Source of the DNA: Petrosia ficiformis
Taxonomy: Eukaryota; Porifera; Demospongiae; Haplosclerida; Petrosiidae
Assembly (NCBI GenBank): GCA_947044365.1
Contig: OX345653.1
Span: forward strand, 804,501-868,500
Length of the DNA: 64,000 nt
Direction of reading: 5' to 3'
Part shown: in pieces, positions 35,696-46,572 of the stretch
Position numbering within the stretch: the stretch's first letter is position 1
How the letters are laid out: every line of letters begins with the position of its first letter
Position numbers and translations under genes: made by a program
The notes under the pieces: generated by a model
What the model was told of the DNA's origin: nothing
Seen by the model: the letters and a program-made list of their open reading frames with translations, nothing else
Databases searched by the model: none

Positions 35696-38600
35696 ATGGC
35701 CACTCAGGGAAATCCAGTAGTGCATTCTGCAGTGACTCGCACTGCATCGGCACCGATTCTGCAAAAGGGCTACATTCAGTCGTACGACGGCTATCTCAGG
35801 CGAAGATCGAAGTACTTTAAACGTTGGAGGAAGGAGTGGTTCAATGTCATTCCAGGTGAGCGTTTTATGTGTTTTAGTTACAGTAAAAGTTAGTACTGCA
35901 AACAAGCTGCGACCTTTAATAAACAATGGATTAGTCTCGTGATCAAAAGTTTAGCGAAATATCGGCAGCGCGATACTAGACTGCATGATTTATTATTCAC
36001 TAAGTAAGGTTATAACATGCACTATAATTTGCAATCTCGCAAGACAACTGCTGCGCTATGGTATTACAATTATTATTTTGCCTCTCTACAGGTCCTCAAA
36101 ATCATGAGATTTTAAAATCTGACAGAAATGGTCGGCGAGCATCCTTGCACTCCTTCCCTACTCTAAACCCAAATTTACGTGTTGAACCAGTCAGTGATGA
36201 CCCAAACAGTGACAATTTTATGGCATTTCATATCATCGATACAAAGAAAAAGAAGGAACGAGAAGTTAGCCGGTTTCGAGCAGATAACATTGTCCACATG
36301 CGAATGTTCATGGCCTCTTTGGGTGGTAGCAGTACTGGTCTGTTTTCGCCAAAAGGAGATATTCCAGTAGAAGCTAGCCTTGGTTTATGGGATACTTCTC
36401 ATCTTGTCGAAGAAGGGACTGATGATCAAGAAGATATAGGCAATCTGCCTGAAGAGTCCAATAATGGACAGGACATGAATCTACAACAAAATGAGCTGTC
36501 TCCTCCACTCTCCAATATACCTACAAACTACCAAGAGGCACTTCAATTGCTTCCTTTTGAGTTCTACTTCCAAAAGGACACTGGTCTCATAATACCTGAA
36601 ACATTTCGTACTCAACTGCTGTTTCCTGGTAGAATAATACCAAAGTATGACCCAAAGGCTCCTTTGCCTAAAGCATCACGAAGACCTTGGCATGACACAT
36701 TTAGGCATCCATTGGGACCCAGAGTCTTTCTTCCAATCAGCATTGGTTATGGGTCTGAAGTTGGACTAGAGCCAGGCATTCAAGAGCTGTGGGATCCAAC
36801 TCGCAGAACAAATTTCTTTGTTGATCACAATAAACAGGCTATGTTCTTAAGAGATCCTCGTAAACCAAAAGAAGTTTGTCCTGTTGTTAAACAACAAGTT
36901 GTGGAATATGGAGATAGACGTCGTCAACAAACTCTCCCTCCTGGTATTTGCACTCACTCTGCTGTTATTGAAGCAACTTCAAAGCGAGCTTACTTAAAGC
37001 CATATGGTTGCATTGTTCGTGCTTGTGGAATAAGAGGGAATAACGGAAATCCTGGGAATACAGGACTGACAGGACAGCAAGGAATTAGTGGAAAGAATGG
37101 AGGATTTCTGAACTTAAACCCGTCTAAACATGGTAAACATGGACAGGATGGAGGACCAGGAGGTGATGGAATGGTTGGATTTCGAGGAGTTGATGGTACA
37201 GATGCAAGTGATATGATTATCTCCATAGCTGGTGATGCCAATGAGTTGCGTGTCTCTGGTTGCTGTACCACTAAAGCACACCTTGGAGGCAAAAAAGGTG
37301 AACAAATCCTCTTCATCAATTGTCGAGGTGGTGATGGAGGTCATGGGGGTAGAGGGGGCAATGGAGGAGAAGGAGGTAATGGAGGAAACGGTGGAAATGG
37401 AAGTAATGCATCAAGTGCATATGCTGTAGATGCTGATGGAGAAGATGGGGGTAATGGGGGTGATGGGGGTGATGGCGGAAAAGGAGGTGATGGAGGAAAC
37501 GGAGGAAATGGTGGAAATGCTGGTTGTGGTGGTAGATGTGTTATACAGACAAATGAACCAACACTTTTAATGCTAGTCGAGGCTGACTGCATGAGTGGGA
37601 CTCCAGGGAAAGGTGCAAATGGGGGGAAAGGAGTTGTAGGTGGTACTGGAGGAAATGGAGGAAGAGGAGGATCTGGTGGACCGGGTTCAACTTCTACTAG
37701 TATTACTTGCTGTACGGCAGGAGGACTTAGTGGACGTCCAGGCTATGGTGGCAATTGTGGTAGAAGAGGTCATAATGGAAGGGATGGGCGACCTGGACAA
37801 GATGGAGCACCTGCCAAACATGGAGGAATCCTGTGGGTACTTTTCTCAAAAGAGAATGGAAGTGTTTTACAAGAGGCTTCAACTCGTTATGATGCTGAGG
37901 TGACAGGCTTTAACGTAAAATCTGCAAGTATTCATGATGGCATATTTGAACCAAATGAGCAAATAGTGATTTCCAGTCTATCAATCATCAACAGTGGTGG
38001 ACTACTACTTCCAGAGGGAGCTTCAGCCTTCTTTCCTAGTACACAATCTATCAAATTTGAGCCAACAGTATTTGATCTACCAAGTAAATCTCTTTTCCCT
38101 ACAAACAGCTTCACTGTACCAATCACTTACCGTGGTAGAATTGCAGACCAGCCACCTCCCAATGTACCTGGTCCATTTGTATCTGCTGTAGAGTTCTGTC
38201 CTCGTATTGAACTCATAGGAAGGCCTTTTGAGAAGTCTTTCTTACGCAGAAAGTTAGTGGTGCAATACCCTGTAAAACTGGCCTATCTAAGATGCTCTGA
38301 AAATCTTGGAAGAGGAGAAGTATCTGTACTCAATATTGGCATTCAAAATATCTCTAATATGCCATATGGAAATTGTCCAGGCACTGGCGGTAAAGTAGTG
38401 CTACAAATTCACTTTGATTCTCGAATCATTCCAGTTGGTTCTGCCAATGTTAGCCAGTCAAAGGTTCCATATACCATTACTTATGATCCAGAGATTCGAG
38501 ATAGTATGTTTATTCAAGTAGACATGCTTCCACCACATGTAACATCCAACATTCAAGTGACCATCCAGATGGAGAATCGTGCTGAACTTTTCAATCATTG

Positions 38601-39960
38601 CAGTTGGCAAGCTGACCTCTACCTTCGAGACAAGCTTATTGAATACAATCTTGCAGAGATACGTGTTTCTCCATTCTACATTCCACGAGATCCTCCAGCA
38701 GATGTGTTGTTCATTACTAATGAACTTATTACGAGAAAGGAGTTTGTATTTTGGCAAAAACTTCTGGAGTATCTCGAAGTGTCAGTTGATTTCTGGGACA
38801 CAGCAAAGTATGGTGGCCTATCTGTTGATTGTAAAACCAATGCTCGGCATGAAGTCACCTGGGAAGGTCGTTACCAAGGTAGGATGATACTCTATCCTCA
38901 TTGCAATCTCCAGCTTCTTCATAGTACCGATATAGTTCGACACTTTAGCAGAGCTAACCGAGAGGATCAGGTTAAAGATCTCCATTCTAGCATGATCCTG
39001 TTTATGCCTCCAGACCCAAATGCTTCGGATGTAATTGACGAAAAAATCCTGAAATATCTCACTGCTGCAGAAAGAGCTGTTGAACTTCCTGTTAATGCAC
39101 ATTACGGTGGCAGACACATATCCAAACCTGGCTCAGGCAGCAATCCTCAGCCCTATTTGAAGTGGGAGAAAAAGTATATCAAGAAACTAGAGAAAGAAAG
39201 ACCAGCTCAGCTACCAATTGTGGTTGGACGGCAGACTGATGTACAATCTACTGGTTTGTTCAAATACTCATATGGAACAGTTGATATACGTCGGGTTCCT
39301 CTTCTGCATTCAGCCAAATTCCTAGTGATAACAAGCTCTGTAGGTAATGCTGTTAATATCAGTGATGATGATACTGACCTCTCTCCAAACTCTCCTGAAA
39401 TACCACTTGCCAGCAACTACGGACAAGTGTTCCTAGCTACCCTCTTTGGTATTTCCATGAGATGTAAGCTTGAGTTACTCAAAACACATGAAGAAGTATC
39501 CACCATGTCATCAGCTCAATTCTCATTCTTACTTCCTAATGGAGCCCATCTGAGTAAAGCTGAGCTGGTCATGATTACTACTGCTTGGGAAATTGCAGAT
39601 GAAGTTTACAACTTCACCGGGTTTTCTCAGCGCATGCGAATTCTTACACAAGACATCCGGAGCGACACAGCAGCATACATCAAAAATGGTCGCATAATTT
39701 TACGTGGTCTTGTATTGATCAAGAAAGAAGTAATGAAGCGCAAGAAGAATCTGAAAAAGCTTAGCAAATCCCAAGTATCACAAGCCCAGAATGAAATCAG
39801 CCGACTCAGCAATCAGGTTGGGCGAGCTCTACGTCAAGCTGGAGTGGATAACAAGGATCTGGATGTTCTTATAAGTCTGAACATACTAACTGATTCTGAT
39901 CGATTCCATCGCACACACCAGCTTATCTACAAAGATAAGAAGTGGGACCTCACTGGATAG
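35696..39960 (+). CDS. PH domain / WW-like / glycine-rich protein, paralogue 2 (1,342 aa)
   Basis: Exons 35,696-35,855 and 36,092-39,960, with the same intron position and phase as paralogue 1. The start was chosen by alignment with MATRENP of paralogue 1; an in-frame ATG two codons earlier is possible. Domain order is identical: split PH-like domain ([18 protein letters not shown]), WW-like motif without tryptophans ([11 protein letters not shown], then [18 protein letters not shown]), collagen-like and GGNGG tract, then the large conserved C-terminal half. From [15 protein letters not shown] onward it is nearly identical to paralogue 1 at DNA level, whereas exon 1 and the linker after the PH domain differ widely. 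The Gly-rich tract differs by several small in-frame changes. This suggests gene conversion or selection on exon 2 after tandem duplication. Function unknown. Confidence 0.85.
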
Positions 39961-41180
39961 TACAGGTGAGCAAACAATATAGCAAGTATATATATCACTT
40001 GATGAGTTATTTTAGCCAATTTTATATTAATTAGAACTGCATCTTAATTACATGTATTTGACTTGTGTGTTCTTTCTATTGGGGAATGCAAATCAATATT
40101 TAAATATAATGCATGAGTTCATTTGCTAATTACACTATGAAATTAATTTACTAGAGTGGAAGAGTATTGATTATGCGTGACTCTTATTATTTGATTAGTA
40201 CTACAATGTTATTACTTAGATGTGTTTTCTAATTGTACTATAAAAATTATCACGAGTTGATAGGAGTTGTAAATAGGAGGTCTTTTGGTTAATGTGGATT
40301 GTATATGGCTCAGATTATTCGTGTGCATAAATCAACACTGTTGTAACATGCATTACAACAATATTCATTATAATACACTCTTGCCTGGAATGGACTGTTA
40401 TAATGGTGCATACAGCATTGCTGATAAACAATGGGACTATATTATGTATGCTTGTATATACATTAGTAGTACTTAATCATAATAATTATGTGTTTGCATA
40501 TCGACTTAATAATGTCATCTGTTGATGTGCTATATAAGTGGTTCCTATATGTATATAGACTCAGGACCCTAAATGTCTAGTATACTCTCTACCACAAATT
40601 TTTAGAGCACAGATGGTTAATTATTCACACTACTAGTGACGAACATAATAATTTTAGTGTCGGGTATACCACACATATATACATACTTCACAAGTAAATT
40701 AAATATGGTAGTATTGTGTGGTAGCATACGAAGGTTGTATAGCAAACTGTACTATACTATATGTTTATCATTCTACACCACAAATGTAAGGAGGTGTTTA
40801 TGGTTTGGAGGGTAATTCCCTGTTTAATTACATGTAAACATGTCATATTGAATTCTTGGAATTCACTGTGCAGTTGAATGTATTCTAGTGGTAGCTATTC
40901 TCAGAAAAAAACTCATTAATCAAACCTCCAGAAACACATATTACCCTTCTACCATACTTCTGTATGGAGCTAGTATTTTTTACTAACATAAACACACAAA
41001 TACATACCATCTGGGATTGATCACCTCATTCCAGTCAGGTGATCATAACCTTGAACAGAAGAGCAGGCTAGGTGTAGAACATACTAGCTCAAGGTTTTTA
41101 GTATAGTACTACTTTCATGCATACATTAACAATTGAAATTTGCTTTAAATTTATCGTGATTTAATTTCTCTACATTTGCA
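39961..41180. other. Probable 3' UTR intron of paralogue 2
   Basis: A donor (CAG|GTGAGC) lies a few bases after the stop codon, and the homologous acceptor (ACATTTGCAG) ends at 41,180. Inside I see no gene or clear element. Confidence 0.45.
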
Positions 41181-41240
41181 GGACCACTCAATCAGACTTT
41201 CTTCTAAGAGTTTGAACAATAAACGTTAACCCCCATTAAG
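41181..41240 (+). other. 3' UTR exon and polyadenylation signal of paralogue 2
   Basis: Starts GGACCACTCAATCAGACTTT, homologous to 33,175 onward, and contains AATAAA at 41,218-41,223. Convergent with the minus-strand gene ending at 41,606. Confidence 0.55.
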
Positions 41241-41605
41241 AAACTAATTCGACATAGCACTAATAATGCAGCTCTCAATTAGTTGTAGTTATAGTTACAG
41301 TGTGATGGTATTTTCTTCATATTGTATTCAGTTTTAATTACTTTAAAACGTTTTTTAATCAAAATCAGTAATACACGCATCATAATCCGCTGCACAGTCT
41401 CGTTGAATCAGACGTCACACAAACAAACTGACAGTTGTTCGAACTTTATTCCTGTGATTTCTGTGACAGTTACACACTAATATCATACAGACGTGTAGAG
41501 TTTGATAATCAATAAACACAAATAACTATTAATATCACTTTATTGTGATATTAATAGCATATACATTTGATTTAACACAACTAATTATAATATTTGTAAG
41601 AGAAG

Positions 41606-44279
41606 TTAGTTGGTTCGGCAAGTGAATGTTACAGCAACACCCACTGTATTATCAAGAGTTAAGGAAGGATGGTATGGATGACCAGATAAGCACCTCATGA
41701 GTGCTAGAGTCTCAGTGACTGCGGCATAAAGCCCAGTATCTTTATTATGAAGATTTGGATCATCCTGTACCAAATAGAAATAACAAAATTTAAACAAAAA
41801 TTCTGAAAAATTATGATATAAGCAAAATTTCAATTTGCTAATAATTAGTGTTAAAGTACACGTGAGCTGAAACTGAGCTTATTATAAATTCATGAAATGT
41901 TGCTATGGAAACATGCACATAAGGTTTCTTTTCACTTTATCAAATGCAGTCCACATTTATTCAGTATACCAGTGATTGAATTCATAGTAGTGCACATGTG
42001 TACATTTAAACCATGAATTTAATAGCTCAGTTTCAACTCAATTTAGAAATGTACATATATAGGTATAGCTAGTTACTATACCTGAATCAAGAAGGCATAT
42101 GAATGTGTATGGGTGGAATGAACAAGTAATGGTGAGAATGTCCAAGGTATACAAGGAGTAGTTTGGTTACCACGATCAGGATAATGAGCAGTAATTAATA
42201 GGTTGTGATCACATGGATACTGAATACATGCAGCTAACGACTGCAATACATTGTCTTCATTACATTCATGTCTACCAGAAGGTAGATATAAAGTTTCTGT
42301 TACCACAAATCCTTTATCAAGTCTTCCACGAGAACTGACTCTCATATGTATTTCAGTTTCTAAAGCACATGCTAATACTCCCACTTTTACGTAACATTTT
42401 CTTGAGTGCATGCCATGGTGTGGAGGAGATGTTGCATGAACTGTGAGTGGAATGGGCTGAGGACGAATGGAGTAGGAAGGAGGGAGAAATAAATACTGGC
42501 TCATGTCACTAATGGTTGTATTCATGCACTCATCAAACGAGGAGAAGAAAGGAGTAGTATTATCAGATGTGATATGCTCTTTGTTGTTGCAATAAAATAA
42601 TAATTGTCCCGTTTCCCCATATATAAGTCCATATCGAGTCTTCGGACTCACTGGATAATAAGGATGATCATGTTGATCTCTTACTGCCAAACTCCCTCCT
42701 AAACTACAAACTGCTCGTAGACAAACCCTCTTGCCTGTAGTAACTGTCAGCCATTGATAGTGGCTGGTAATACTGGCTAATTGGTTGCCCGTTTGTTTCA
42801 TGTGTAGCTGTACTCTATGGGGATATCCCTGATCATTTCGCTTATTAACACTCACTCCAATATAACAGCTTACTCTGGTTGGTATTCCCACTGTCCATAA
42901 CATAGGTAATAATTTTAATCGGATGTCTAAGTTGTTTTGATACCATCCTTCTTCTCCATTCCTGACACTGCTTCCTAATTTTATTTTTCCTCGGTCTACC
43001 CAGCGTCCTTCTTTCTCAACATAATCAAATAGATGGAGTTTACCAATCTCTTCCTCTTGTAACTGGAATTCTGTGGAGATGGACAAGTACAGATGTATCT
43101 GTTCTCCAGAGTCTAGGCAAAGTCTCATTCCGTATTCACTCAAAATTGTCAATGTGCCAGAAGCCAAAGAAAAGATAGCAAATTCTGCTCCTTTGGAATC
43201 TTTATAGATTGGTTCCTGGAGAGCGGGGGTTGTAAACTGCGGAGTGCCTCCATACAGTGAATGCAATATTATTCCTGGTCCTTCATAAAGAAGCATGAAT
43301 GGAACAATTACAAATCCTGCAGATGGAATGTCAAGCGATGCAGTGATATCTTGTTGCTGTGAAATTGGTGCAGTCAAGGAAATCGATAAGCTTTTGTTGA
43401 AAGTTTCCACTTCAGTAATAGTTGCAATATGTTCCATTTGTGCTATAATATTGTGTGTAGTTAACGTCAACTGAATTTTAATCTCCAATGGCTGATGGTT
43501 AGCTTCTTGTATTACAAACCGTTTTGTTAAATCTTCAGAAGATACTGATATCTCAAAAACAAAACGTCCCTGTTCATTAGTGAAAGTAGTCACTTCATCA
43601 TTTATGATAACAGCAGCTAATGGAACAGGTTTGCGTTGATGAGATGAGAAGACACACCCACTAATAATAGTATGTACCTCATTACATGGTTGACATCGAC
43701 AAGATGTAACTATGGAAACGAAGGTAGGAGGAAGCTCAGAACAAACTAGTGTGTGATTTTGTGTCTCCCATATATCTAAACAGCATCCATGTGTTTTAGA
43801 GCAGACACCAAAAAGGGTGTGGCATGGAGTACGAGGGCAGAGACCATGATTATATAAACCCTGTGGAAACGTGGAATTTGGAAGATGGCAGTGAGGTGGA
43901 AGGGGTAAAGGATGTGGCTGAGAAAGAAGAATCTCGGTGTCATCTGTTAATTAATTTATGAATAAGTAATTATAAGAGTATAATTATTATACTACTATGC
44001 ACGGCTAATGCATAGTACGTACGTAACTAGCCAAAGATTTGTTATTTTTACAGGAATGCAACCCATAAAAGCTGGCTATATGTACAGTAATTTTCACATG
44101 AACAATTAGGAAATTCATTCCCAGACCGCTCAACTGAGACTACAACTTGACATGAAATCATTGTCACACTTTAGTAATATACAGTAACATATAAAGTTTC
44201 TTTAAAACTAAATCACAAACCTCCTCCAGTTATTGCACTCTCCACCAGAAAGACAACAGCTAAAATATGAAGTAGTGGA
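41606..44279 (-). CDS. Secreted cysteine-rich protein with carboxypeptidase-regulatory-like domain
   Basis: Exons seen: 44,221-44,279 (5' part), 42,082-43,943 and 41,606-41,764, about 690 codons, phases consistent. The first seen exon encodes a hydrophobic stretch, LLHILAVVFLVESA, typical of a signal peptide; the initiating ATG must be further upstream and was not found, so the model is partial at the 5' end. Next comes a cysteine cluster (CPRTPC, GCC, SCRCQPC), then a beta-sandwich of the carboxypeptidase-regulatory type (GCVFSSHQRKPVPLAAVII, TTFTNEQGRFVF) and about 500 residues of beta-rich sequence with scattered cysteines and NxT/S sites. Resemblance to cartilage intermediate layer protein-like proteins is possible but weak. 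Divergent from DPH5: the missing first exon must overlap or lie beyond the DPH5 start. Confidence 0.65.
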
Positions 44280-44328
44280 CTGTGGAATTTAATTATATGA
44301 ATTATTCAACACATAACAGAAATCCAGC

Positions 44329-45177
44329 ATGTTGTACCTGGTTGGTTTAGGACTAGGAGATGCTAAAGACATCACTCTCAGAGGACTAGAGATAGTTAAA
44401 GAAGCAGAGAGGGTGTATTTAGAGGCATACACTTCTCTACTGACAGTCAATAAGTCTCAATTGGTCAGTACATGGGACACTTTGACTCCAACTTAATTAA
44501 TTCATTAGTAATTGTGTCTGAGTGTGTGTGTTTGTTTATTTGTTTGTTTATTTTATAGGAGGAGTTCTATGAAAGATCTATTATCTTGGCTGATCGGGAA
44601 ATGGTTGAACAAAATGCGGGTTAGTTGTATTAAACAATGCTTATGTCATCTACAATGTACACAATATTATGATATATAAATGTACAGTTTTCAAGTCATC
44701 ACATACTGATACATTCGCAGTTAATGTTACACATAACTATCTATCTATCTGAGTCTCCTATAACAGTTTCATCTATCCAATCATTCTTCCGTTCATTCAT
44801 TCATCTATCTCCATCCACCCGTCCATTCGTCCATGCTGTATTAGTATATTTCAGACACTATTGTACTATTTCTTCCAAAGATGAAATTCTAGCTGATGCT
44901 GATACAAAGACTATTGCTTTTCTTGTTGTCGGTGATCCGTTAGGGTGTGTGAGTATAACCATTTCGTTAAGTTCTCTAGATGTAATATCAATTATTTTAG
45001 AGCCACAACACATTCAGATCTGATTATTCGTGCAGTTGAGAAAAATATTCAGTATCAAGTTATACATAATGCATCCATTATCAATGCTATTGGTTGCTGT
45101 GGATTACAAGTAAGCATTATCCTTATCACTGTTTGAGTATAATTATTAATAATGGCATGTGTGTCAATATAATATAC

Positions 45178-45257
<80 letters not shown>

Positions 45258-46513
45258 TGTATAATATGATGTATGTGTATATTAATATACTTCTTCATGC
45301 TGAAAGGTATAATATTCTGTCCTATATATAGCATGAGAACACTGTTTGTCTCTTATCTTCTAGTTATATAACTATGGAGAAACTGTGTCTATCCCATTTT
45401 GGACGGAGACGTGGAAACCTGATAGCTTTGTGGATAGGATAGAACGAAACCTTTCCAAAGGTTTACACACTCTCTGTCTATTAGGTTGATAATCTTATTT
45501 TTCAATCTGTTCAACTCCTTCCTTCCTTCCATCTGTTATACCTCGACCATTTATCATTCATCATTGATTAATCCTACCCATCATTTCATTTGTATTGAGA
45601 TAATCAATCCATTAATCTAGCCATTCTTTCTTTATTTATCCATTCATAATATTGTAGATACTTATTGCCATGTCATTGTACTCCACTGAATCTTTCCATT
45701 CATTTAGTCATCTATTCCTTCTTCATCCATTCAATCAATCATCTATCTATCTATCTATATATCCATCTGTCATTCATCCATCCAATCATCCATCTATCTA
45801 TCTATATTCCATCTATCTATTCATCCATTCAATCATCCATCTATCTATCTATATATCCATGTATCTATCTATCCATTCATCTATCCAATCATCCATCAAT
45901 CCATCCATACATTCATACATCTATTTATAGATATTAAAGTGAAGGAGTTATCATTAGAATATATGATGAAGTAAGTGAATTTCTCTGTCTTGATAATACT
46001 GATCTATTCTATTCACCCAGGGGTAAAGAAGTATATGAGCCTCCTCGTTTCATGACAATATCACAAGCTGCTTCTCAACTGCTGGAAGTGATTGAATCAC
46101 GCCAGCAGGAAGATCGAGCTTTAACCTGTAATTAATTTCATAATAATTACATAATTAGGCAGTGGCTATTCGTCTTAGCATGTGCATACATTGGTTCCCT
46201 GACATCTTGATTGCTAAAAAGTATATATTAAGAATGTATGCAAGTGCTGGACGATAGCCATTCAATTGCTGGACGACGACTAGCCACTTCAATATAATAT
46301 TATATTTTATTCATGCATGCAGGCTTCTCATTGGATATTCGTACTGTGGGTGTGGCCAGAGTTGGTGCAACCGATCAAGTTATTGCTGTTTCATCACTAA
46401 AAAAAATTGGAGAATGGGATTTTGGTGGACCTCTTCATTCTTTAGTGATAGTTGGAGAAACACATCCTCTTGAAGATAGAATGCTTACTATTGTATCAAA
46501 TGCTAAAAAATAA
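44329..46513 (+). CDS. DPH5: Diphthine methyl ester synthase DPH5, 8 exons
   Basis: DPH5 is the SAM-dependent methyltransferase that modifies the EF2 histidine intermediate in diphthamide synthesis. Exons 44,329-44,463, 44,559-44,619, 44,881-44,944, 45,001-45,109, 45,364-45,484, 45,931-45,970, 46,021-46,127 and 46,323-46,513 give 275 aa with consistent phases; the human protein is of similar length. Signature stretches: [32 protein letters not shown] (SAM-binding), [34 protein letters not shown] and [15 protein letters not shown]2 follows on the same strand after 59 bp. Introns hold an (AT)n tract, ATCT repeats and a small MITE. Confidence 0.95.
45181..45258. repeat. (AT)n microsatellite in a DPH5 intron
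   Basis: About 38 AT units with one ACAT interruption, between exons 4 and 5. Confidence 0.9.
45735..45930. repeat. ATCT/ATCC tetranucleotide repeats in a DPH5 intron
   Basis: Blocks of ATCTATCTATCT alternate with ATCCATTCATC in the intron before exon 6. Frames here are repeat artefacts. Confidence 0.85.
46160..46290. mobile_element. ~130-bp MITE in the last DPH5 intron
   Basis: The inverted ends AGTGGCTATTCGTC and GACGACTAGCCACT differ at one position. The interior contains a further imperfect repeat, AAGTGCTGGACGATAGCC and CAATTGCTGGACGACG. A target duplication is not clear. Confidence 0.6.
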
Positions 46514-46572
46514 TCAAAAATAATTAATTATAAAGAGCCACTCCCCTTGTTCTGCAAACACGTGGTTGTATA
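46514..46572 (+). promoter_or_regulatory. 59-bp spacer between DPH5 and PHB2
   Basis: Only 59 bp separate the DPH5 stop and the PHB2 ATG. The spacer contains GCCACTCCCC and an E-box-like CACGTG (AAACACGTGG). There is no AATAAA, no obvious trans-splice acceptor and no TATA box. The PHB2 promoter may extend into the last DPH5 exon. Confidence 0.4.
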
